In this document: positions 1 to 6,661 of the stretch, in pieces
Numbering within the stretch: the first letter of the stretch is position 1
Layout of the letters: each line of letters starts with the position of its first letter
Notes under the pieces: generated by a model
Database searches by the model: none
What the model was told of the DNA's origin: nothing
Seen by the model: the letters and a program-made list of their open reading frames with translations, nothing else
Program-made: the position numbers and the translations under genes
Source of the DNA: Mucilaginibacter sabulilitoris
Lineage (GTDB): Bacteria; Bacteroidota; Bacteroidia; Sphingobacteriales; Sphingobacteriaceae
Assembly (NCBI RefSeq): GCF_034262375.1
Contig: NZ_CP139558.1
Span: 6,448,001 to 6,512,000, forward strand
Direction: 5' to 3'
DNA length: 64,000 bases

Positions 1-603
1 ATCCTGTGATGAGGACGAGTTACCGTAGAAATTCGCATTAGCTGTTTTGTCGATAGCTAAATTTGAACCATTAATGGTTATACCAGCAAACAAACCGCGG
101 CTGCGTGAATAGGAATAAACCTCGGCCTGCAATTTATAGTCGGTGCTTGCCGTTGAGCTACGCCCAACCGGACCTGCCGCTGCTGATATATCGCCACCGA
201 TGGTAAAATCGCCGTTCTCCACCTTAGTTAACACACCTTTATGATGGAATACCAAAATCAGGTCGACTGATTGAACGCCTATCTGCAAACCAAAGCTACC
301 GCCTGTTAAGGTTACAAAAACGGGGTCGCTCCATTTTCCGCCGGGCAGTTTAACCATGGCAACGCCTCTGCCGCGTTTGCCACCGATACCAAGACCAGCG
401 TTGATCAGTTTTGGGATGATCACAATTCCTTCAGACTGCTCCATTAACTGATGCGGAATGGTCTCTTTCATTTTGGCGAACTCTTTTAATACGTTTGCGG
501 CATTATGTACGCGCTCCGTTTCCTTATCACCTGCTTTGGCCGATATCAGCACAAAGAAAAGGCTTAAGATAAGCGGGAACTTCAAAAATTTTAATGTTTT
601 CAT
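1..603 (-). CDS. SYLF/Ysc84-type lipid-binding protein, C-terminus outside window
   Basis: Reads on the minus strand from an ATG at 601-603 and stays open to the window edge, giving 201 codons with no stop, so the C-terminus lies outside. Residues 1-24 look like a Sec signal peptide (basic start, hydrophobic core, SAKA end). Family hallmarks follow: EGIVIIPKL, GIGGKRGRGVAMV, GGKWSDPVFV, GGSFGLQIGVQ and AAGPVGR. SYLF domains bind phospholipid in eukaryotes; bacterial members are exported proteins of unclear role. It is transcribed divergently from the LuxE-like gene. The family call is secure, the physiological role is not. Confidence 0.8.
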   Translation of the reverse strand, partial: MKTLKFLKFPLILSLFFVLISAKAGDKETERVHNAANVLKEFAKMKETIPHQLMEQSEGIVIIPKLINAGLGIGGKRGRGVAMVKLPGGKWSDPVFVTLTGGSFGLQIGVQSVDLILVFHHKGVLTKVENGDFTIGGDISAAAGPVGRSSTASTDYKLQAEVYSYSRSRGLFAGITINGSNLAIDKTANANFYGNSSSSQD

Positions 604-752
604 GGGGATGATCGTTAAATTACAATTTGTTGTATCTCTTAATATATTCAACTCCAAAAATGTGCACTTGTTTTTATATATCATGTAATAAATACATCAT
701 ATTATTTATTTGTGCAACTAAATGCGCAGGAACTGTGTCCCGGTTCCTCAAA

Positions 753-785
753 TTTGAAATCTGCACATCCTAATTCCTATCTTTG
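753..785 (+). promoter_or_regulatory. Bacteroidota-type promoter of the LuxE-like gene
   Basis: TTTG at 753-756 and TATCTTTG at 778-785 (consensus TAnnTTTG) are separated by 21 bp, the usual -33/-7 layout of the primary sigma factor in this phylum. The box ends only 7 nt before the ATG at 793, so the transcript would have almost no leader. Confidence 0.6.
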
Positions 786-792
786 CACAACA

Positions 793-1782
793 ATGAGCAT
801 ACCGGGTAAACAACAGGTTTTTTCTATCAATAACACGAACGACTTTAACGCAACCGCCCTGCAAATATTCAGGCATCAGGCTCAAAACTGTGCTGTTTAC
901 AGGCAATTTATTTCGGGGTTAAAGGTTGATCCCGGTACGGTCAAAACCATCGAACAAATACCTTTTTTGCCCATTGAGTTTTTTAAAGCGCATAAGGTAT
1001 TGAGCACCGCCGGGGCAGCAGTTGAGCTAACTTTTACCAGTTCGGGCACTACAGGTATAACAACCAGCAGCCATTATGTAACCGATAAAACCTGGTATGA
1101 AGATAGCTTTCGCCATGCTTTCAATTTATTTTACGGCGATATAAAGGATTATACCGTGCTGGCTCTCCTTCCCTCTTACCTGGAGCGTGAAGGCTCGTCA
1201 TTGATATATATGGTTAATGACCTCATAAAACAATCAAAAAACCCAGATAGCGGTTTCTTTTTATATAATCATGATGACCTTTATCAACAGCTTAAAAAAC
1301 AACAGCATGCCCAAAAACCTACGCTTTTAATTGGGGTTACCTTCGGCTTGCTCGATTTTATTGAAAACTACCGGATAAACTTCCCCGAACTGATTGTAAT
1401 GGAAACCGGCGGTATGAAGGGCCGGCGTAAAGAAATGATCAGGGAGGAACTGCATCAAATTTTATGTGATGGCTTTGGTGTTAGCGCCATACACTCCGAG
1501 TATGGGATGACCGAACTGTTATCCCAGGCTTATTCATTGGGCGATGGTATTTTTGTTTGCCCTCCGTGGATGAAAATTATCATCCGCGATACTAACGACC
1601 CTATCAGTACGTTACCAAATGGCAAAACAGGCGGTATTAATGTGATCGATCTGGCCAACATTAACTCCTGCTCGTTTATTGCCACACAGGACATGGGGAA
1701 AACTTTTACTAATGGCTCCTTTGAGGTATTAGGCCGGTTTGACCAGTCGGACATCAGGGGGTGTAATTTGCTGATTGCTTAA
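793..1782 (+). CDS. LuxE-family acyl-protein synthetase-like protein
   Basis: A 329-residue protein of the LuxE/acyl-protein synthetase family, related to phenylacetate-CoA ligase-type adenylate-forming enzymes. The phosphate-binding loop FTSSGTTG lies near residue 80 of the longest frame and HSEYGMTELLSQA carries the conserved adenylation core. The frame is open from 712, but the promoter box at 778-785 lies inside that extension, so the ATG at 793 is preferred. LuxE activates fatty acids for luciferase in luminous bacteria. No luxAB, luxC or luxD lies here, so this is an orphan; such genes in Bacteroidota often occur with surface-glycan or acyl-transfer functions. Substrate unknown. Confidence 0.7.
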   Translation: MSIPGKQQVFSINNTNDFNATALQIFRHQAQNCAVYRQFISGLKVDPGTVKTIEQIPFLPIEFFKAHKVLSTAGAAVELTFTSSGTTGITTSSHYVTDKTWYEDSFRHAFNLFYGDIKDYTVLALLPSYLEREGSSLIYMVNDLIKQSKNPDSGFFLYNHDDLYQQLKKQQHAQKPTLLIGVTFGLLDFIENYRINFPELIVMETGGMKGRRKEMIREELHQILCDGFGVSAIHSEYGMTELLSQAYSLGDGIFVCPPWMKIIIRDTNDPISTLPNGKTGGINVIDLANINSCSFIATQDMGKTFTNGSFEVLGRFDQSDIRGCNLLIA

Positions 1783-1790
1783 AATTGCAG

Positions 1791-1935
1791 AGAACTAAGA
1801 ATCAAGAGCCAAGAATTAAGAAAAAAACAAGACATATCTGTTTACTGTTAGGAATTTAATATTTTCTGATCTGTATTATCTAAACAATAATTAATTGTTT
1901 TCTTGATTCTTTGCTCTTCATTCTCGACTCTTTGA
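1791..1935. repeat. Inverted repeat with five-heptad arms (AGANNNN type), no gene inside
   Basis: The left arm at 1791-1825 consists of five consecutive 7-bp units each starting AGA (second AGAATCA, third AGAGCCA). The right arm at 1901-1935 consists of five units starting TCT. Reverse-complemented, the right arm gives AGAATGA, AGAGCAA and AGAATCA against left units 2, 3 and 4, in register. About 75 bp of AT-rich sequence separates the arms. The left arm begins 8 bp after the stop of the LuxE-like gene, and the right arm ends 13 bp before the next promoter box. See the findings for the related loci. Confidence 0.8.
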
Positions 1936-1948
1936 CAGGTATTATTAT

Positions 1949-1956
1949 TATTTTTG
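1949..1956 (+). promoter_or_regulatory. -7 box of the PH-SHOCT gene
   Basis: TATTTTTG fits TAnnTTTG and lies 23 nt before the ATG at 1980. A TTTG at 1931-1934 is only 14 bp upstream, short for a -33 element, and lies in the right arm of the heptad repeat. The repeat may therefore supply part of the promoter. Confidence 0.5.
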
Positions 1957-1979
1957 CACGCATCATAAATGCTGAAAAC

Positions 1980-2669
1980 ATGATTGAGAAATTTTTAAAT
2001 GAGGATCAGGATCCTAAAGCAGTTGAAAAAGTTTATTCGCGTTTGGTAGACCTGCTTTCGTCTGGTGAAGAGATCATCTATATAGCAGTTCAGAAAAAGC
2101 CGTTGGTAAACTTATTTCCCGACTGTATAGCCATTACCAACAAACGTGTATTGTTTTTTACTCCTGCCAACCTGGGGCTGTCTATCAAGTTTGTTGACTT
2201 TGTTTGGAAAGATATTGTTGACGTACATACCAAAGAAGAAATTATTGGCGCCGTATTTAGCGTAAAAACTACCAACGGAGCCGAAATGGCGGTTGATTAC
2301 CTGCCCAAAATCCAGGGCCGTAAACTATACCAATACGCCCAGGAACGTAAGGAAATTGAACGCGAAGCACGCCGCCAGCGCGAACTGGAACAAAAACGTG
2401 CTGAATCAGGCTCTATTCAGTTTGATAACCCGGGCGCAGCCCATGCCGCAACAGCGCAGCAAGCATTTGTGGCTCAAGCTCCGGTAGCTACACCACAACC
2501 TGCACCTGCACCCGTTGCTCCGCCAGCTCCGACCCCGGTAGTGCAGGAGGTACAAAAGCCCGATGAGCTTACCGAAAAATTAAAAAAATTGAAAACGCTG
2601 TTTGATAACGGTCTGATATCGCAGGAAGAATATAACCATAAAAAGCTCGACCTGCTGAGCGAGCTTTAA
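1980..2669 (+). CDS. PH-domain and SHOCT-domain protein
   Basis: 229 residues from the ATG at 1980; the upstream in-frame extension to 1911 spans the promoter box and is rejected. The N-terminal half (about residues 20-125) resembles bacterial pleckstrin-homology domains: a beta-rich region with AITNKRVLFFTP and VDFVWKDIVDV. A charged helix rich in E and R and a proline/alanine linker (about 165-195) follow. The last 30 residues, ending near LFDNGLISQEEYNHKKLDLL, are a SHOCT domain, a short oligomerisation module found at ends of bacterial proteins. No signal peptide, so cytoplasmic. Function unknown. Confidence 0.7.
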   Translation: MIEKFLNEDQDPKAVEKVYSRLVDLLSSGEEIIYIAVQKKPLVNLFPDCIAITNKRVLFFTPANLGLSIKFVDFVWKDIVDVHTKEEIIGAVFSVKTTNGAEMAVDYLPKIQGRKLYQYAQERKEIEREARRQRELEQKRAESGSIQFDNPGAAHAATAQQAFVAQAPVATPQPAPAPVAPPAPTPVVQEVQKPDELTEKLKKLKTLFDNGLISQEEYNHKKLDLLSEL

Positions 2670-2695
2670 GCGGCTCATCAAGTCATTATAAAAAG

Positions 2696-2725
2696 GCGAT
2701 GGATTTAAGATCCATCGCTTTTTTT
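2696..2725 (+). terminator. Rho-independent terminator after the PH-SHOCT gene
   Basis: Nine-bp perfect stem GCGATGGAT/ATCCATCGC (2696-2704 and 2710-2718), loop TTAAG, then seven T. It sits between convergent genes and may also slow transcription from the RES gene side. Confidence 0.85.
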
Positions 2726-2735
2726 CGTTATTGAT

Positions 2736-3188
2736 TTATAGCAGCCTCTCATCAAAGCCAAAAGGTTCTTTGATAATAACACGTACATCTTTCGCATCAG
2801 GATGCAGGGGGTTAAGCAAATAATTGTACTCAGCCGGCACTACTGCCGAAGGTACTTTCATGAGCAAATACTTATTACTTTTTAAAACCTCATCGCCCAT
2901 TTCTTTCAGAATAACAGGCGCGGATACATCCCGCCAATTACCGGGCAGCGAAGCTATATCTATCGGGATTATGCTATGATCGGGCGCCTCAATTTCAGCA
3001 ACGCAAAAATTATCGGGAATAATTAAAGGACTCAAATGCACAAGAACCTCCAGTACAGCTAATGATCTGGATGATGCCAGGTAAAGCATTGATTTGCCTT
3101 CGCTGTTCCAGCGGCCACCATATAAGCGTGCACCTGTTCCGGTTAAGTCGTCGGCATAAGTGCATTTGGCAATACGATACAATACCAT
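2736..3188 (-). CDS. RES-domain toxin (NAD+ phosphorylase family)
   Basis: 150 residues, the usual size of RES toxins of the ParT/MbcT type, which destroy cellular NAD+. Visible family residues are Y4-R5 near the start, GGRWN with R26, Y36, E47 in LAVLEVLVH, and S114 followed by NYLLNP. The conserved Arg, Tyr, Glu and Ser set indicates an intact active site. Its start codon shares one base with the stop codon of the upstream Xre-type antitoxin, giving translational coupling as expected for a type II toxin-antitoxin pair. Confidence 0.9.
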   Translation of the reverse strand: MVLYRIAKCTYADDLTGTGARLYGGRWNSEGKSMLYLASSRSLAVLEVLVHLSPLIIPDNFCVAEIEAPDHSIIPIDIASLPGNWRDVSAPVILKEMGDEVLKSNKYLLMKVPSAVVPAEYNYLLNPLHPDAKDVRVIIKEPFGFDERLL

Positions 3189-3682
3189 CAGGCAAAAATA
3201 CCGTGTTCAATGCGGCCCAGTTCTTTAAATATCATATCGAAACCGGCAGAAGTATCAAGAATGGTTACCGGAGCCTCTCCTTTAAAAACATGACTGGGTG
3301 TTTTTATCCATATTTTAAACTTATCAACGGAGCCAAATACCTCCTGCCCACGAGTATAAAGCCGCGCAAGCTCAACAGCTTTTTCGGCGTATTCGGTTTT
3401 AATAATGGCATCATCATCGTAACGCTGCAGGGTACGCTCCGAAATATGCAATATATGGGCAAGCTCCTGAATGTTAAGTGATATTTTTTTGGCGAGAGAA
3501 AGCAAAACACTTTTAGGGAACCCCTTACGGGCCAGGTTGATAATGTCAAAATCGGTAGACAGCTTAGCCGATTTAGAACTGCCCAGCAAATTATAAAACG
3601 ATGGCATAGAGCCTTGAACCACATAAGCCGCCATAGGCTCATTCAGTTCATTTTTAACATTTGACTTTGATTTATACGACAT
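3188..3682 (-). CDS. Xre/MbcA/ParS-family antitoxin (DUF2384)
   Basis: 164 residues from the ATG at 3680-3682. An in-frame ATG at 3703 is less likely because a promoter box lies between the two. An N-terminal helix-turn-helix-like region (about 50-95) with LNIQELAHILHISERTLQRY is followed by the DUF2384 toxin-binding region with VFGSVDKFKIWIKTP, which pairs with RES toxins. The antitoxin would neutralise the downstream RES toxin and repress its own promoter. Encoded immediately upstream of the toxin in the typical order. Confidence 0.9.
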   Translation of the reverse strand: MSYKSKSNVKNELNEPMAAYVVQGSMPSFYNLLGSSKSAKLSTDFDIINLARKGFPKSVLLSLAKKISLNIQELAHILHISERTLQRYDDDAIIKTEYAEKAVELARLYTRGQEVFGSVDKFKIWIKTPSHVFKGEAPVTILDTSAGFDMIFKELGRIEHGIFA

Positions 3683-3711
3683 ACATACAAATATAATTAC
3701 CATTTGTCGTA
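3675..3711 (-). promoter_or_regulatory. Promoter and candidate operator of the toxin-antitoxin pair
   Basis: On the minus strand TATATTTG (3688-3695) fits the -7 consensus and ends 5 nt before the antitoxin ATG. It is bracketed by TACGACA at 3675-3681 and its exact reverse complement TGTCGTA at 3705-3711, with centres 30 bp apart, close to three helical turns. Such paired half-sites over the core promoter fit binding by an antitoxin dimer or toxin-antitoxin complex. The operator role is inference. Confidence 0.5.
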
Positions 3712-3731
3712 TTTAGAAATATATTTCAATA

Positions 3732-3761
3732 AAAAAGCGATAGTCTAAACCATCGCTTTTG
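3732..3761 (-). terminator. Hairpin terminator downstream of tyrS
   Basis: AGCGAT/ATCGCT stem extended by A/T pairs (3732-3741 with 3752-3761); read on the minus strand it ends in a T run. It separates tyrS from the toxin-antitoxin pair. Confidence 0.6.
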
Positions 3762-3781
3762 CTAAAACTTAATATCTTGAG

Positions 3782-3814
3782 AGACTTACGAAGTTTTAAA
3801 AACTTCGTAAGTCT
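3782..3814. repeat. 16-bp-arm palindrome behind tyrS
   Basis: AGACTTACGAAGTTTT at 3782-3797 is followed, after one base, by its exact reverse complement at 3799-3814, 9 bp from the tyrS stop codon. From memory this palindrome recurs in intergenic regions of many Bacteroidota genomes; recurrence cannot be shown in this window. It probably folds as a strong hairpin at the mRNA end. Confidence 0.7.
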
Positions 3815-3823
3815 GATTAAATG

Positions 3824-5107
3824 TTATTCGGCAACGATCAAAAAATAATTCTTTTTCCCTTTTTGCACCACCAGGAATTTCCCGCCTATTAGCGAATCAG
3901 CGTTATATACGTCATCGGCAGTTGGTATTTTTACTTTATTGATAGCCGCGCCGCCGCCCTGTATCATTTTTTTGGCTTCGCCTTTTGAGGGGAATACCGC
4001 CGTTTTTGTCGCCAGCAGATCGGTAACATTAATACCCTCCTCCAGTTCGGTTAAGGATATGGTAAAATTAGGTACGCCATCAAATAGGCCCAGCACTTCG
4101 GCTTCGTTCAGTTCATTTAAAAACTCAATACCCACATTTCCGAATAAAAACTCTGATGATTTAATGGCTTTTTCATATTCGGCTTCGCCGTGTACGCGTA
4201 TGGTAATATCTTTTGCCAATGCTTTTTGCAAAGCACGGGTATGCGGAGCCGCATCATGCTCGGCTTCAACAGCCTCAATAACCTCTCGGTCAAACAAAGT
4301 AAATATGCGGATGTATGAGCGTGCGTCAACATCGGTAGTATTTAGCCAAAACTGGTAGAATTGATATGGTGAGGTACGTTCAGCATCGAGCCAAACCGCA
4401 CCGCTTTCGGTTTTACCAAATTTAGTACCGTCGGCCTTTTTAATAAGCTGGGTAGTAAGCGCGAAAGCTTCGCCTCCCTCTTTACGGCGGATAAGCTCAG
4501 ACCCGGTAACTATGTTGCCCCACTGATCGCTGCCACCCATTTGCAGGGTGCAGTTATGATGTTTCCACAAATAATAGAAATCATAGCCCTGCACCAGTTG
4601 ATAAGTAAACTCTGTGAATGACATACCGGTATCACCTTCGAGGCGTTTTTTCACCGAATCTTTAGCCATCATGTAGTTAACCGTAATATGCTTACCTACA
4701 TCGCGGATAAAATCAAGAAAGGTAAAATTCTTAAACCAATCGTAATTATTCACCATTTCGGCGCTGTTGGTGCCGCTGTTAAAATCCAGGAATTTGGCCA
4801 GTTGTTTTTGAACCGCCTCCAGGTTATGCTGCAAAACATCCTCTGAAAGCAAATTACGTTCTTGCGATTTTCCGGAAGGGTCGCCTACCATACCGGTGGC
4901 CCCGCCAACTAAAGCATAAGGTTTATGACCGGCACGCTGAAAATGGATCAGCGTCATGATCTGGGTTAAGTGGCCTACGTGCAGTGAATCGGCAGTAGGA
5001 TCAAAACCTATATATCCCGAAGCCATGCCCTTATTCAGCATTTCTTCAGTACCAGGCATTTCGGTATGCAGCATACCCCGCCAGCGTAATTCTTCAACAA
5101 AGTTCAT
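3824..5107 (-). CDS. tyrS: Tyrosyl-tRNA synthetase
   Basis: 427 residues, normal for bacterial TyrRS, which charges tRNA-Tyr. The class I HIGH signature is HVGH (43-46), the KMSKS-type loop is KFGKT (229-233), and the tyrosine pocket includes GYIGFDPTADSLH and QMGGSDQWGNI. The C-terminal 70 residues form an S4-like RNA-binding domain. Start chosen at 5107, 23 nt after the promoter box at 5131-5138. Monocistronic, with a palindrome and a terminator downstream. Confidence 0.97.
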   Translation of the reverse strand: MNFVEELRWRGMLHTEMPGTEEMLNKGMASGYIGFDPTADSLHVGHLTQIMTLIHFQRAGHKPYALVGGATGMVGDPSGKSQERNLLSEDVLQHNLEAVQKQLAKFLDFNSGTNSAEMVNNYDWFKNFTFLDFIRDVGKHITVNYMMAKDSVKKRLEGDTGMSFTEFTYQLVQGYDFYYLWKHHNCTLQMGGSDQWGNIVTGSELIRRKEGGEAFALTTQLIKKADGTKFGKTESGAVWLDAERTSPYQFYQFWLNTTDVDARSYIRIFTLFDREVIEAVEAEHDAAPHTRALQKALAKDITIRVHGEAEYEKAIKSSEFLFGNVGIEFLNELNEAEVLGLFDGVPNFTISLTELEEGINVTDLLATKTAVFPSKGEAKKMIQGGGAAINKVKIPTADDVYNADSLIGGKFLVVQKGKKNYFLIVAE

Positions 5108-5130
5108 ATTATGTGCAATTTCAAAGGCTG

Positions 5131-5138
5131 CAAATATA
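5131..5138 (-). promoter_or_regulatory. -7 box of tyrS
   Basis: TATATTTG on the minus strand fits TAnnTTTG and lies 23 nt before the tyrS ATG. No T-box-like leader is visible in the short untranslated region. Confidence 0.6.
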
Positions 5139-5235
5139 AGAGAATAATTGGCTGAGATATTTTAAAATTGATTGATCCACTGTAAGGATTGAGAGTTATC
5201 TTTTCCCGACAAAAGTTTTATTGTAAGCGCTATCA

Positions 5236-5588
5236 GGAGGCACCTACGGAGCCCCAATTTTTATTTGACCCAATTGCTATAAACATGGTACCCCTACGGG
5301 GTTTAAAAATACAGACTCCGGAGGAGTAACATGTTTGTGGTCAAACGTAAATAAGCATATCGCTCAGTTAGGTGTCTCCTTTAATTATATGGTACTCCTA
5401 ACAGTATTTTAAAATACAAGCTCCGGGGAAGTGGCATGTTTATAACCAAATGTAAATAAGCATGCCAGCTTCGCAGATGCCTCTTTTAACGATATGTGAC
5501 CTCTATGGGGTTTAAAAATGTTAACTCCGGAGGAGTAACATTTTTATAGCCAAATGCAAATAAGCATACCGGCTCCGTAGGTGCCTCC
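5236..5588. repeat. Three tandem copies of a ~105-bp repeat inside an 18-bp perfect inverted repeat
   Basis: Copies begin near 5287, 5391 and 5496 (spacing 104 and 105 bp). Each contains a CTCCGGAGGAGT-like palindrome, a CCCTACGGGG-like start and a conserved AAATAAGCAT segment. An 18-bp sequence at 5236-5253 (GGAGGCACCTACGGAGCC) recurs exactly reverse-complemented at 5571-5588 and bounds the array. The 5161-5778 region between tyrS and the next gene contains no convincing gene. The motifs resemble REP-type elements; no transposase is present here. Confidence 0.8.
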
Positions 5589-5778
5589 TTTTAATCATTC
5601 TACACAGAATTTGCTGGGCGCATAAGCCCCCGTTCATCTGAAATGACAACCTATCCTTTGTTCGCAAATGACTGTCTGTTAAAGGTGATAACTGATTAAC
5701 TAAAGGTAAAGTGAATTTCAAATAATTACTTATTTTTTGTACATTGATCAAAACAGGGTATTTTGCACAACAGCGCCT

Positions 5779-6450
5779 ATGAATTTTTTATCGCATTATT
5801 ATTTTGATCGACACAGCAACAACTGTTACCATATATTAGGTACAGTGTTGCCCGATCTTTTGAAAAATGCCGATAAGAACATCATCCTGCACCCCGAAAA
5901 ACTGCAGCATAGCAATCAAAACATCAACTCTATTATTGCCGGCTGGAACAAACACCTCGCTGTCGACCGCTTTTTTCATTCGTCCGATTTTTTTGTGACC
6001 CATTCGCATGAGTTAAAAAAAAAGCTATTGCCCGCTATTGAAGGTTCGCCGGTAAAACCATTTTTCCTGGGCCATATTGCACTTGAACTTATTATTGATA
6101 ACCTGCTGCTCACTACCGGCAAAATACAGGTTGATGATTTTTACGCACACCTTTCAGGTTGCGAATCAACAGTGATAGCAGAGTTTTTATCATTCTCGGG
6201 TTTGAAGGACAACACCCGCTTTTTTAAGTTTTACGAAGATTTTAAAAGCAGCAAATACCTGCACACCTATGCCGAAACCCACCAGATAGCCTATGCCCTG
6301 AAACGCATTTGCATGCGCATATGGCAAACCCCTTTCACTGCCCAGCATGAAGCGCAAATGAACGAGGTACTGGACAGTTTCCGCAACGACCTGTTTAATA
6401 ATTTCATGTCGATTTTTAAGGAAATTGAATCCAAACTAATTGATATTTAG
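5779..6450 (+). CDS. Acyl-carrier-protein phosphodiesterase-like (AcpH family) protein
   Basis: 223 residues from the ATG at 5779 (MNFLSHYYFD). The opening MNFLxH, the early VLPDLLK segment and the mostly helical remainder match the AcpH/DUF479 family, HD-superfamily hydrolases that remove phosphopantetheine from ACP. Candidate metal ligands are early His/Asp residues, the central HLAVDRFFHSSDFF and FFLGHIALELIIDNLLL. AcpH-like proteins in Bacteroidota are divergent, so the activity is inferred. It stands alone between the repeat array and rpsA. Confidence 0.6.
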   Translation: MNFLSHYYFDRHSNNCYHILGTVLPDLLKNADKNIILHPEKLQHSNQNINSIIAGWNKHLAVDRFFHSSDFFVTHSHELKKKLLPAIEGSPVKPFFLGHIALELIIDNLLLTTGKIQVDDFYAHLSGCESTVIAEFLSFSGLKDNTRFFKFYEDFKSSKYLHTYAETHQIAYALKRICMRIWQTPFTAQHEAQMNEVLDSFRNDLFNNFMSIFKEIESKLIDI

Positions 6451-6611
6451 CACGATGCCGGGCCGCAACAGGCATTAAGAATGCATTCTGCAAGGTTAAT
6501 TTTCCTTTAAGGAAATGTAAAAACGGGCAAATACTGGCCTATTTAACTCAAAAAGGCTTAAATATCAGCAATTAACATTAAATAATTCTTTTTTAAATAA
6601 AATTATGTCTG

Positions 6612-6649
6612 TACCTTTGCAGTCCCAATTAACAAATTGGGAAAAGGAG
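6612..6649 (+). promoter_or_regulatory. rpsA promoter box, leader hairpin and Shine-Dalgarno-like site
   Basis: TACCTTTG (6612-6619) is a perfect -7 box. Directly after the expected transcription start, CCCAATT (6624-6630) and AATTGGG (6635-6641) form a 7-bp hairpin with an AACA loop. AGGAG follows at 6645-6649, 12 nt before the ATG. Shine-Dalgarno sequences are uncommon in this window. A 5'-terminal hairpin next to such a site fits leader-based control of S1 synthesis, by inference. Confidence 0.55.
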
Positions 6650-6661
6650 AAAAATTATTTA

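Noticed and set aside
712..792. N-terminal extension of the LuxE-like protein
   Set aside because: It spans the promoter box at 778-785, and the family starts near the ATG at 793.
1911..1979. Hydrophobic N-terminal extension of the PH-SHOCT protein
   Set aside because: It consists of heptad-repeat arm and promoter sequence; the PH domain begins after the ATG at 1980.
3010..3642. Extra coding frames inside the RES and antitoxin genes
   Set aside because: They overlap well-supported genes in other frames and show no family resemblance.
5236..5588. CRISPR-like array
   Set aside because: Units are about 105 bp with no short constant repeat and variable spacer pattern, and no cas gene is near.
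6605..6661. Longer rpsA start
   Set aside because: The perfect -7 box and the leader hairpin lie within it; the ATG at 6662 matches the usual S1 start.
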